A DNA stretch of 64,000 nt from Spongiivirga citrea. Its GTDB lineage: Bacteria; Bacteroidota; Bacteroidia; Flavobacteriales; Flavobacteriaceae. The stretch covers positions 1 to 64,000 of the forward strand of contig NZ_JAABOQ010000005.1 in NCBI RefSeq assembly GCF_010671565.1, in the 5' to 3' direction. The notes beneath the pieces are model-generated. The model saw nothing but the letters and a program-made list of their open reading frames with translations. It did not search any database and was not told the origin of the DNA. The position numbers and the translations under genes are program-made. Below, piece by piece: positions 27,005 through 37,700 of the stretch. The number at the start of each line of letters is the position of its first letter. Position 1 is the stretch's first letter.

Positions 27005-30000
27005 ATGAAAACTAACCTATTACGTTTGGCGTTTGCCTTATGCGCGCTACTTTTTTATTCAACTAGCTATGGGCAGGGTTTTTCTGCTGTTTGGAATACT
27101 TCTCAACCGGGATCTTCAGCAGGGAATGAGATTACTATACCTACCAATTCGGCTTTTACTTATAACTTTTCTATAGATTGGGGAGATGGAAGTACTGATG
27201 TCAACGTCACTGGAAATATAACACATGCGTATACAGCGGCTGGGATTTACACCGTAGAAATTACAGGAGATTTTCCGGCAATTTATTTCAATAATACTGG
27301 AGACAGACAAAAAATCATTGAGATTTTGTCGTGGGGTAATATCGAATGGGAGAGTATGGAAAATGCCTTCTTTGGATGTGAGAATTTAAATTTTGATGCT
27401 ATAGATAATCCCGATTTGTCAAGAGTAACTAGCTTGAAAAATATGTTTCGGAATGCATCATCCTTTAATGGGATTGTGAATAGTTGGAATATTGGAAGCA
27501 TTACAGATATTTCTGGCATCTTTTTCGATGCAGATATTTTTAACCGCCCTCTTGATAATTGGAATACCATTTCCGTGACCGATATGTCAGACGTTTTTAA
27601 CGGAGCTGGATTATTTAATGAGCCTTTAGATAGTTGGAATACAACATCAGTAACTACAATGGCAAGAATGTTTCGTAGAGCTTCAAGTTTTAATCAAAAC
27701 ATTAGTAATTGGAATACTGCAAACGTTACCGATATGTCGGGAATGTTCCAGTCAGCAAATAGCTTTGTTTTTTCAGTAGATGGCTGGAATGTAAGTAGTG
27801 TTTTAGATATGTCAAGAATGTTTGAGTCTTCACCTTACAATTCTCCCTTAATTAGCTGGGATGTAAGCAATGTCACGAATATGTCTTCAATGTTCGCTGG
27901 AAACAGTTTGTTTAATCAATCTATAGATGGATGGGATGTCTCTTCTGTGACTGATATGTCTAGTATGTTTTATCGGGCTACCACATTCAATCAACCACTT
28001 AATAATTGGAATGTAAGTAATGTGACCAACATGTCAAGCATGTTTGATGGTTTTATTCTTGATATGGATTTTAATCAACCATTAACAACATGGAATGTCA
28101 GTAATGTGACTGATATGAGTTTTATGTTTAGAGATGCGGCGAACTTTGATCAACCAATTGATAATTGGAATGTTTCTTCGGTCACAGCAATGAATTCTAT
28201 GTTTCAAGGAGCTAGTGTTTTTAATCAGCCTTTAAACAATTGGGACGTTCAAAATGTGACCGATATGAACAACATGTTTAGAGATGCACTTGCTTTTAAC
28301 CAATCTTTAGATAACTGGAACGTATCTACTGTTACATCAATGGCTTCCATGTTTGAAGGTGCTACTGCATTTAATCAACCATTAAATAGTTGGGATGTAA
28401 GTAGCGTAACCAACATGTTAAGGATGTTTATAAATACAGCATCATTTAATCAACCTTTAAATAGTTGGAATGTTGGTCAAGTAGAAAATATGCTTGAGAT
28501 GTTTTTAAATGCGGATGTTTTTGATCAAAACTTAGCCAACTGGAATATTAGCAATGTAACGGATATGTCCAATATGCTCAGTAATTCTGCATTGTCAGAA
28601 ACTAATTATGACAATACTCTTATTGGATGGGCAGCACAGACAGTTTCGGATGGAGTGAGTTTAGGAGCAAATGGATTAACATATTGTGATGGTCGAGATG
28701 GACGTCAGCAGCTTATTGATACATCTAATTGGAATATTACAGGAGATACTATTAATTGTAGTTTTGTAGTATGTACGGAAATACTTTCACCAAGAGATGG
28801 GGACACTAGTGTTCCTTCAAATTTTAATCTACGTTGGGCTCCAGCACCTAGTGCTACAGGCTACCGAGTAAGTGTACGCAGGGAAAATGGAGCTACTGTA
28901 GAAGTTATTTTAGATAATGATGATGTAGGGGATGTTGTAGCCATTGATTTTACCAATGATTTTACTCCGGGTGATACCGTATATGTCCAGGTGATTCCTT
29001 ATAATGATGAGGGACCAGCTACTGGTTGTGTAGAGGAAAGTTTTACCATCGTCGAAAGTTGGAATAATAGTCCAGATGCCTTTAAGCTTACATTTGATAC
29101 TAGTATTACAAGTACAAGTTCCACTTTGGCAAATCAATTGCGTATTGAAACCAATAATGGATTTACATATAATTTTTCCATTGACTGGGGTGATGGCGAA
29201 TACAACAATAATGTTTCTGGAGAAATTACCCATACATACCTAGTTCCTGGTATTTATACGATATCAATTATTGGGACTTATCCTACGCATTATTATAGCA
29301 GCCCTAATAGAGATAATATTAAATTATTAACGATTGACCAATGGGGAACTATTGCTTGGGAGTCCATGCAGTCATCTTTTTATTCTTGCAGGAGTTTTAC
29401 TGGATATATTGCTACTGACACTCCTGATCTCTCAGGAGTTACTGATATGTCAAGAATGTTTGAGTCTTCGAACTTCAATGGTAATATTAATAATTGGGAT
29501 GTAAGTAATGTAACCAATATGTCCCGAACGTTTATTGGGATGTCTGACTTTAATCAGCCTTTAAATGATTGGAATGTAAGTAATGTAACCACAATGAGAG
29601 ATATGTTTCTCGGCACCCCACTTTTTAATCAACCGCTAGATAATTGGAATGTTAGTAGTGTTACTGATATGGCGCGAATGTTCGATGGATTCAACATTGA
29701 TATGGCTTTTAACCAGTCGCTTAATACGTGGAATGTTAGCAACGTTACCAACATGACTACGATGTTCCGAAAGTGTGTTGATTTTGATCAACCACTAAAT
29801 AACTGGGATGTAAGCAATGTAAGCTCAATGCAAGGGATGTTTCAAGAAGCAAGAGCATTTAATCAGAATATTGATAGTTGGATTGTTACAAGTGCCTTAA
29901 ATATGGCTGACATGTTTTTTAGAGCAAATGCGTTTAACCAACCACTCAATAGCTGGAATGTTTCCTCGGTGCAAAACATGGCAAATATGTTTGATGAGGC

Positions 30001-33000
30001 GACCGTATTTAATCAACCATTGTCCAATTGGGACGTTTCTTCCGTGAACATGATGTCCGGAATGTTTCAGAGAGCATTTGCATTTGATCAGGATTTAAAC
30101 ACTTGGGATGTTGCGTTTGTGACTAACATGTCTAATATGTTTGATAGTGCTTCGATGTACAATCAACCCATGGATAATTGGAGTGTATCTAGAGTAACCG
30201 ATATGAACTCAATGTTTAATAATGCTATATCCTTTAATCAGCCTTTAAATAGTTGGGATGTTAATTCAGTGGTCAATATGAGTTCGATGTTTGAAGGTGC
30301 AATTTTGTTCAATCAACCATTAGATAACTGGGATGTTAGTGCAGTAGCAAATATGTCTTCTATGTTTAAAAATGCGCAGGTTTTTGATCAAGATATTTCA
30401 AGTTGGGATGTGAGTTCCGTAACACTTATGAATTCAATGTTCGAAGAGGCAATCGCATTTAATAGTCCGATGAATACTTGGGATGTTGCATCGGTTACCA
30501 GAATGGATTTAATGTTCAAAAATGCTACCACTTTCGACAATCCATTACAAAATTGGGATACTGGAGAGGTTTTAACTATGGAAGAAATGTTCAGTGGTGC
30601 TTCTAGCTTTAATCAACTTATAGATGCATGGGATGTTTCCTTTGTTACTACGATGTTGGCAATGTTTCAAAATGCCACATCCTATAACCAGACTATGAAT
30701 AGTTGGAATGTTGCATCGGTTAGAACTATGGAAAGAATGTTTAGCGGTGCTACCTCTTTTAATGGCGAAATCGATTCTTGGAACGTTAGGGGCGTACTAA
30801 CAATGCAAGAAATGTTTGATGGAGCATCATTATTTAATCAAACAATTAATAGCTGGCGTGTTAGAGGTGTTGAAAATATGAGTAGTATGTTTAGAAATGC
30901 TGTTACTTTTAATCAATCACTAGATCGTTGGGATTTAGGATTAGTAACAATGCAGTCGATGTTTACTGATGCCTCTGTTTTTGATCAATATTTAGGAGAC
31001 TGGGATGTAAGTAATGTTTCTAATATGACAAATATGTTGGATAACACTGCTCTAACAAGAACAAACTATGATAACACTTTAATTGCGTGGTCTGATCAAA
31101 CATTAACAAGCGGAATTACGCTTGGCGCTTTAGGCCTTCCTTATTGCGATGCTTTAGAAGAGCGACAATCGATTATTGACAATTTTGGATGGAATATAGT
31201 AGGAGATATTTTAGATTGTCCAATTCCAGAATGCACCCAGCTAGCTTCGCCACTTAATGGAGCTATTGATATTCCAGTAAACACAAATTTAACTTGGGAT
31301 CCGGCTCTTTTTGCAAGAGGATATCGCTTAACAGTTCGCGTTGACCCTGGTAATATCACACTAGTTAATAACGTAACTGTAAACGATACTTTTTATGAAT
31401 TTGCAAGTGATTTTTCTGGAGGAGAAACGGTGTATGTAACCTTAATTCCATTCAATGATGAAGGAGATGCAGTCGGACCCTGTATTGAAGAAAGTTTCAT
31501 TATAACAACCAATGCAACACCCCAATTACCTGAATGTACAAACTTAACTACACCAATTAATAACGCTAATGATGTTGTTGTTAATACTGACCTGGAATGG
31601 AACCCAGTATCTAATGCTGATGGTTATAGATTAAATGTAACAGATACATCCAATGGTAGTGTCATAGTAAACAATATAGACGTTAATAATGATCTTAGTT
31701 TTGAGTTTTCTAATGATCTTGATGAAGACACGACATATGAAGTCATAATCACACCATATAATGCTGAAGGAGATGCTATAAGTTGTAGTACAGAAGAGTT
31801 CACTACTCAAATTATACCACGACCTCCTACCTGTACTGCTTTAATAAGCCCATTAAACGGTGCAACCGACGTTGATGTTTCGACAAACTTAACTTGGACA
31901 CCTATAGCGGATGCCACTGGATACCTCGTAATTGTTGGAATTACTAGAGATGGAATTGAAGTCGCTAACAATATTGATGTTGGATTGGATACTTTTTATA
32001 ATTTTGGAGATGTACTTCGAGAGAATACTACACATTATGTTACAATTATCCCATATAATGAGGAGGGAGATGCCACTGCCTGTATAGAAGAAAGCTTTAG
32101 GACAGCAGCGATTCCAACTGTCCCTGGATGTACTAATTTAACAAGTCCACTTGCCGATGCTACTGATGTAGCTGTTGATACCAATTTAGCATGGTCACCG
32201 GTAATGGATGCAACAGGATACCGAATTACAGTTGTAAATACGAATACTTCAAATACAATTGTAGATAACGAAGATGTAACCACAAGTACAACTTATGATT
32301 TCGCATCTGATTTGGATGAGGATACTATTTATGAAGTAACAATTACTCCTTATAATGCAGTAGGAGATGCGATGAATTGTACAACGGAACAGTTCACAAC
32401 AGAAATAGTAAATGTGCCAACGGTACCTGGATGTACTAATTTAACAAGTCCACTTGCCGATGCTACTAATGTAGTTGTAGATACCAATTTAGCATGGTCA
32501 CCGGTAACGGATGCAACAGGATACCGAGTTACAGTTGCTAATACCAACACAACTACTACAATTGTAGATAACGAAGACGTAAATGCAAATACTAGCTATA
32601 ATTTTGCATTCGATTTGGATGAGGATACTGTTTATTCAGTAACGATTACTCCATATAATGCTGTTGGTGATGCGATGAATTGTACAGCGGAACAGTTCAC
32701 AACAGAAATAGTAAATGTGCCAACGGTACCTGTCTGTACGAACTTAACAAGCCCACTTGCCAATGCTACTGGTGTAGCTTTAGATACCAATTTAGCATGG
32801 TCAGCAGTATCGAATGCAACGGGATACCGAATTACAGTTGTAAATACGAATACTACAAATACAATTATAGATAACGAAGATGTAACTACAAGTACAACTT
32901 ATGATTTCGCATCTGATTTGGATGAGGATACTATATATGAAGTAACGATTACTCCATATAACGCGGTAGGAGACGCCATTAGTTGTGCGACGGAGCAGTT

Positions 33001-33634
33001 CACAACAGCAGTAATAAATGTTCCTGCTGTACCAGATTGTACACAATTAATATCACCAGAGGATCAAGATACAGATGTTGCTATAACAACAAATTTAGAA
33101 TGGGATGAAGTTGCCACTGCTACTGGTTATCAAGTTTTTGTAGGAACAAGTACAGGAGGTAGTGATATTGTTAATGCAGATGAAGTAACAACTACGAACT
33201 ACAATTTTTCAAACGACCTAACCGAAGGGATTACTTATTTTGTTAGAATTATTCCATTTAATGATACTGGAAATGCTGCAGGATGTGCTGAAGTTTCATT
33301 TACTACGATATTAACCGAAGAAGTTAATGAGGACTTTCTACCTGATATAAAATTTGGATTATCGCCCGACGGAGATGGAATTAATGAGTTTTGGAATATT
33401 GATGGAATTGAAGAATACCCAAATAATACGGTCGAGATTTATAACCGATGGAATGACTTGGTTTTTCAGATAAATAATTATGACAATGGAAGGAATGTAT
33501 TTAGAGGTGTTGCCAATAAAGCAACTTCTTTAGGTGCAGGAGACCTTCCTGAAGGAACCTATTTCTTCAATATTATTGTAAATGAAGGCAGTGCTACACA
33601 AACAAAAACTGGATTTGTAGTCCTAAAACGATAA
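27005..33634 (+). CDS. Giant BspA-type repeat adhesin with type B T9SS signal
   Basis: The 2209-residue protein has a Sec signal ending at SYGQ. It contains two PKD-like domains (FSIDWGDG, near residues 50 and 710), two blocks of 25-residue BspA/DUF285 leucine-rich-like repeats of the pattern WxVSxVTxMxxMFxxAxxFNQPL (about 136-539 with 16 units, 809-1359 with 22 units), one Ig/FnIII-like domain after block one and seven after block two, and a C-terminal gliding-motility-type CHU_C domain (about 2106-2209, with LSPDGDGINEFW). The last is a type B T9SS signal, so the protein is exported and surface-attached. BspA repeats in other bacteria bind host proteins and partner cells. The PorP/SprF gene begins 4 bp after the stop, as is usual for type B cargo. 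Confidence 0.93.
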   Translation: MKTNLLRLAFALCALLFYSTSYGQGFSAVWNTSQPGSSAGNEITIPTNSAFTYNFSIDWGDGSTDVNVTGNITHAYTAAGIYTVEITGDFPAIYFNNTGDRQKIIEILSWGNIEWESMENAFFGCENLNFDAIDNPDLSRVTSLKNMFRNASSFNGIVNSWNIGSITDISGIFFDADIFNRPLDNWNTISVTDMSDVFNGAGLFNEPLDSWNTTSVTTMARMFRRASSFNQNISNWNTANVTDMSGMFQSANSFVFSVDGWNVSSVLDMSRMFESSPYNSPLISWDVSNVTNMSSMFAGNSLFNQSIDGWDVSSVTDMSSMFYRATTFNQPLNNWNVSNVTNMSSMFDGFILDMDFNQPLTTWNVSNVTDMSFMFRDAANFDQPIDNWNVSSVTAMNSMFQGASVFNQPLNNWDVQNVTDMNNMFRDALAFNQSLDNWNVSTVTSMASMFEGATAFNQPLNSWDVSSVTNMLRMFINTASFNQPLNSWNVGQVENMLEMFLNADVFDQNLANWNISNVTDMSNMLSNSALSETNYDNTLIGWAAQTVSDGVSLGANGLTYCDGRDGRQQLIDTSNWNITGDTINCSFVVCTEILSPRDGDTSVPSNFNLRWAPAPSATGYRVSVRRENGATVEVILDNDDVGDVVAIDFTNDFTPGDTVYVQVIPYNDEGPATGCVEESFTIVESWNNSPDAFKLTFDTSITSTSSTLANQLRIETNNGFTYNFSIDWGDGEYNNNVSGEITHTYLVPGIYTISIIGTYPTHYYSSPNRDNIKLLTIDQWGTIAWESMQSSFYSCRSFTGYIATDTPDLSGVTDMSRMFESSNFNGNINNWDVSNVTNMSRTFIGMSDFNQPLNDWNVSNVTTMRDMFLGTPLFNQPLDNWNVSSVTDMARMFDGFNIDMAFNQSLNTWNVSNVTNMTTMFRKCVDFDQPLNNWDVSNVSSMQGMFQEARAFNQNIDSWIVTSALNMADMFFRANAFNQPLNSWNVSSVQNMANMFDEATVFNQPLSNWDVSSVNMMSGMFQRAFAFDQDLNTWDVAFVTNMSNMFDSASMYNQPMDNWSVSRVTDMNSMFNNAISFNQPLNSWDVNSVVNMSSMFEGAILFNQPLDNWDVSAVANMSSMFKNAQVFDQDISSWDVSSVTLMNSMFEEAIAFNSPMNTWDVASVTRMDLMFKNATTFDNPLQNWDTGEVLTMEEMFSGASSFNQLIDAWDVSFVTTMLAMFQNATSYNQTMNSWNVASVRTMERMFSGATSFNGEIDSWNVRGVLTMQEMFDGASLFNQTINSWRVRGVENMSSMFRNAVTFNQSLDRWDLGLVTMQSMFTDASVFDQYLGDWDVSNVSNMTNMLDNTALTRTNYDNTLIAWSDQTLTSGITLGALGLPYCDALEERQSIIDNFGWNIVGDILDCPIPECTQLASPLNGAIDIPVNTNLTWDPALFARGYRLTVRVDPGNITLVNNVTVNDTFYEFASDFSGGETVYVTLIPFNDEGDAVGPCIEESFIITTNATPQLPECTNLTTPINNANDVVVNTDLEWNPVSNADGYRLNVTDTSNGSVIVNNIDVNNDLSFEFSNDLDEDTTYEVIITPYNAEGDAISCSTEEFTTQIIPRPPTCTALISPLNGATDVDVSTNLTWTPIADATGYLVIVGITRDGIEVANNIDVGLDTFYNFGDVLRENTTHYVTIIPYNEEGDATACIEESFRTAAIPTVPGCTNLTSPLADATDVAVDTNLAWSPVMDATGYRITVVNTNTSNTIVDNEDVTTSTTYDFASDLDEDTIYEVTITPYNAVGDAMNCTTEQFTTEIVNVPTVPGCTNLTSPLADATNVVVDTNLAWSPVTDATGYRVTVANTNTTTTIVDNEDVNANTSYNFAFDLDEDTVYSVTITPYNAVGDAMNCTAEQFTTEIVNVPTVPVCTNLTSPLANATGVALDTNLAWSAVSNATGYRITVVNTNTTNTIIDNEDVTTSTTYDFASDLDEDTIYEVTITPYNAVGDAISCATEQFTTAVINVPAVPDCTQLISPEDQDTDVAITTNLEWDEVATATGYQVFVGTSTGGSDIVNADEVTTTNYNFSNDLTEGITYFVRIIPFNDTGNAAGCAEVSFTTILTEEVNEDFLPDIKFGLSPDGDGINEFWNIDGIEEYPNNTVEIYNRWNDLVFQINNYDNGRNVFRGVANKATSLGAGDLPEGTYFFNIIVNEGSATQTKTGFVVLKR
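27410..28620 (+). repeat. BspA repeat block 1, about 16 units of 75 bp
   Basis: Coding repeats of 25 codons with the core WNVSxVTxMxxMF. Units are well diverged at DNA level, so this is an old expansion rather than a slippage array. Confidence 0.85.
29430..31080 (+). repeat. BspA repeat block 2, about 22 units of 75 bp
   Basis: Same 25-residue unit as block 1. Counting from the W of each unit I find 21 full units plus a leading partial one. A few units have lost the Asn/Asp after W (for example WRVRGV and WIVTSA). Confidence 0.85.
31826..33031 (+). repeat. Tandem Ig/FnIII-like coding repeats with 303-bp period
   Basis: Units beginning with a Pro-x-Cys-Thr codon run start at 31826, 32123, 32426, 32729 and 33032. 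The spacing is 297 and then exactly 303 bp three times. The units at 32123, 32426 and 32729 share long identical DNA stretches, such as the segments around 32190 and 32490, so they were duplicated or converted recently. Older flanking units are more diverged. Confidence 0.9.
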
Positions 33635-33638
33635 GACA

Positions 33639-34559
33639 ATGAAGAAGCTACAGCTATATATCACGATCTTATTTGTAATGGGATTGCATACGATCAAGGC
33701 ACAACAGACACCTAGTTTTACTGATTATAATTACAATCCATTTATTATAAATTCCGCCTATGCGGGAACTCATGATGAAGCGGAAGCAGTACTGAGTAAC
33801 TCAGGGTTTAATAATCAACTTGATGGTGCGCCAAAGAACTTTAATCTAACCTTTAATACAGCACTTAGCGAAGGTAAAATGGGCTTAGGAGCCATTATTA
33901 TGAATGATCAAATTGGAGTAACCAATGCCACACAAGCTTCAATAGCCTATTCATATAAGTTGTTTTTTGACTTTAAAAGTAATCGCCCTTATTGGCAATT
34001 ATATGACAGAACAGTACTTTCTTTTGGAGTAACAGCTGGGGTATTGCAGTATGAAGAGAATCTCTTGGAGTTAGGCATTCAAAACGATCCTAACTTTGCA
34101 GAGAATATTAATAGCACTTTACCAACAGCTGGTTTAAGCGTATTGTTTGGTCATGGTAACTTTTTTGTGGGGGTATCAGCACCCAATGTTTTGGGAGATC
34201 GACTGTCGAATCAAAATAACTTAAATCTATCTAGACCTATTTATGGGTATACTGGCTATCATTTTGTGACCAATAAATACAATCCCAGCTTCATCATCAA
34301 ACCCAGTTTGCTATTCAAATATGAAAGCGGAGCTCCTTTTCAAGTAGACACCAATTTGAGTATCCGGTACAAAAATAATTTTGAGGCAGGAGTAGGCTTC
34401 CGCACCAGTAGTTCCTTTAATATAGCAGCAGGCTTATATTTATTTAAAAACATAAGGGCGATGTACAATTATACGCAAGGTACTGGTAATTCGCCACTAG
34501 GTAGTACTCATGGCATTTTGTTAAGTTTTAGAGCGGGTAGAGGATATCAACAGATTTAA
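33639..34559 (+). CDS. PorP/SprF family T9SS outer membrane protein
   Basis: The 306-residue protein has a Sec signal (ending near TIKAQQ) and the PorP/SprF pattern: QTPSFTDYNYNPFIINSAYAGTHDEAEAVLSNSGF at the N-terminus, then amphipathic strands of an outer-membrane barrel ending in GILLSFRAGRGYQQI. In flavobacteria SprF-like proteins are encoded directly after type B T9SS cargo such as SprB and are needed for its secretion. Here the spacing of 4 bp to the giant adhesin gene fits that rule, so it is probably the adhesin's dedicated partner. Confidence 0.92.
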   Translation: MKKLQLYITILFVMGLHTIKAQQTPSFTDYNYNPFIINSAYAGTHDEAEAVLSNSGFNNQLDGAPKNFNLTFNTALSEGKMGLGAIIMNDQIGVTNATQASIAYSYKLFFDFKSNRPYWQLYDRTVLSFGVTAGVLQYEENLLELGIQNDPNFAENINSTLPTAGLSVLFGHGNFFVGVSAPNVLGDRLSNQNNLNLSRPIYGYTGYHFVTNKYNPSFIIKPSLLFKYESGAPFQVDTNLSIRYKNNFEAGVGFRTSSSFNIAAGLYLFKNIRAMYNYTQGTGNSPLGSTHGILLSFRAGRGYQQI

Positions 34560-34759
34560 AATTTCGAATTACCTTTAAATAATAGCACCCGGTCTATTTG
34601 AAACCAATTTTTGGTAAGACTTTAAGAAATATATTGATTAATTTCATAAGCTATTAACCACACTATTTGTTACTCAGATTTATACATTAGAAAAATTAAG
34701 GAAAAAGACCCATTTTTATTGGGTAAATTTGAGTTAGAAATGGTGTTAACCCACCAAAA

Positions 34760-37700
34760 ATGAAACAGCTTATCACTGGTTTGCTGTGTTTGTCTTTTGC
34801 TATATCTTCAGCGCAAGGCACACAGTTACTGCGTCAACCCACAATTTCAAAAACACATATTGTATTTGTCTATGCCAATGATCTTTGGAAAGTTCCAATT
34901 TCCGGAGGTGATGCGGTACGGTTAACTACCGATGATGGATACGAACAAGGACCACAATTTTCAAAAGATGGAAAATGGGTTGCTTTTACTGGAGAATACG
35001 ACGGGAATTCCGACGTCTATATTATTCCTATTGAAGGGGGCACTCCAAAACGACTGACATGGCATCCGGGTGGTGATTTCGTTCAGGGTTGGACTCCAGA
35101 AGGGGAGGTGTTATTCCGATCAGGTAGAGAGGCTCGACCAACACAGACAAATAAATTTTATAAGGTTTCTACTCAAGGAGACTTACCGGTTTCATTAGAT
35201 ATCCCTAGAGCTGCCTATGGCGAGATTTCTCCTAACGGATCCCACATTGCCTATACACCTATTACTTCATGGGATGCTGAGTGGCGAAATTATCGAGGCG
35301 GGCAGGCAATGCCAATTTGGATAGTCGATATGAAAACCAAGGAACTAGTGCGTACGCCACAAAAAGATCAGGAACGTCATTTGTATCCTGTTTGGTTAAA
35401 TGACGAGGTTTATTATTTATCAGAAAGGGATTATGCGAGTAATATTTGGTCCTACAACCCCAAAACAAAAGAAGAAAAACAACATACATTTCATAAAGAC
35501 TTCGATGTCAAAAATCTTGATTCAAGTAGCGATAGAATTGTTTATGAACAAGGAGGATATTTGCATGTAATGAATCCATCTTCTGGCGATTCAAAACAAT
35601 TGGTCATTAATGTAAAAGGAGATCTTAATTTTTCGCGCACTAGATGGGAAAATGTATCTGCTAGAAGTTTAACAAATCCTAATATTTCACCATCAGGAAA
35701 ACGAGCCATTTTTGAACATAGGGGCGAGATTTTTACTATTCCAAAAGAGAATGGTACCTGGAGAAATTTAACTAATAGTTCTGGGGTTGCCGATCGTTAT
35801 CCCATCTGGTCACCTAAGGGAAATCAGATAGCCTGGTTTTCTGACAAGTCTGGAGAGTATCAATTAGTGGTAGCTGATCAACAAGGAAGCGTGCAAAAGG
35901 AAATCAAACTGCCTGCGAATACATTTTATTTCACACCAGACTGGTCTCCTGACGGAAAACATATTGCATACACTGATACAGATTACAATATCTGGATTAC
36001 CACAATAGCTACAGGAAAGTCAATAAAAGTAGCGACAGATCGTTACGCGCATCCTAACCGTACCATGAATCCTGTATGGTCACCCGATAGCCAGTGGGTT
36101 GCGTATACTAGACAATTAGACAGCCATTTTAAAGCCATTTTCGCTTATAATACAAAAACAAAACAAACCGTCCAATTAACCGATGGAATGGCGGACGCTG
36201 TTAGTCCGGCGTGGGACGAAAAAGGAAAATATTTATACTTTTTGGCAAGTACAGACTACGGACTGAATTCAGGTTGGCTAGATATGAGTTCGTATGATCC
36301 AGCCATCAATAGAAGTTTGTATTGTGTGGTATTATCAAAAAAATATAAGGCACCTAATCTTCCTAAAAGTGATGAGGAAGATGTGAAAAAAGAGGTTGCT
36401 GATTCAAAGCCAAGTAAAAAGAGTAAAAGTAAAAAGAAGGATGATGAAAAAGCGAAAGAGCCAAGTTTAAACATTACCATCGATAGCGACGGAATAGCGC
36501 AGCGAATAATCCCGTTGAAATTGGATGCTAGAAATTATGTTGGCCTTTCAGCGGGTACAGAAAAGAAAGTATTTATTTGGGAGGCAATACCAAATGAATT
36601 CACTCTAAAAATGTATAGCTATGATGTCGAGAAAATGAAAGCGGAAGACTACGCTTCAGGTATCAGTAATGCAGTTATATCTTCAGACCGAAAAAGTGCA
36701 CTGCTTCAGCAAAATGGTTCTTGGGTTATTACAAGTACTGCAAGTGCTCCAAAACCAGGAAAAGGAAAATTAAAAATGGATGTTCGGATCAAGATTGATC
36801 CGAAAGCCGAGTACCACCAGATATTTAAGGAAGGATGGCGCTATATGCGAGACTTTTTGTATGTCGACAATGTACATGGTGCCCCCTGGGACGAGGTGTA
36901 CAAATGGTATGCTCCTTGGATCGATCATGTACGTCACCGGACCGATCTTAATTATGTAGTAGATATCATGAGTGGAGAAGTAGCCATAGGACATTCGTAT
37001 GTTTTTGGAGGTGATGCGCCAGACATTGATCGAGTACAAGTTGGACTATTGGGTTGTGATTTTATCGAAGAAAACGGATACTACAAAATTTCAAAAATTT
37101 ACACTGGCGAAAGTTGGAATCCCGATATCAGTAAGCCGTTATCAATGCCGGGTAATGATGTAAAAGAAGGAGATTATATATTAAGCATTAATGGGACTGA
37201 TTTAAAAGCACCAACGAATCCTTATAGTTTATTGGAGCAAACAGCAGGAAGAACCATTAAAATTAAGGTGAATAGCTCTCCAGATTTAAAAAGTGCTCGA
37301 GATATAATGCTTATTCCTTTGAGTACAGAGCGCGCTAGAAGAACTTATGATTGGATAGAGGCAAATAGAAAAAAAGTCGATGAGTTATCAGGCGGAAAAC
37401 TAGCCTATGTCTATGTGCCTAATACCGGTGGAGGCGGATTCACATCATTTAACCGTTACTATTTCTCACAACAAGATAAAAAAGGGGTGATTATTGATGA
37501 ACGTAACAATGGTGGAGGTTCTGCAGCCGATTATATGATCGATATAATGAATCGCAAGCTGTTTGGTTACTTCAATAGTAAAGCTAATGATAACCGACCA
37601 TGGACTACACCAATGGCGGGAATTTGGGGCCCGAAAGTGATGTTGATTAATGAACGAGCAGGTTCTGGGGGCGATTTATTACCCTATATGTTTAAAGAAG

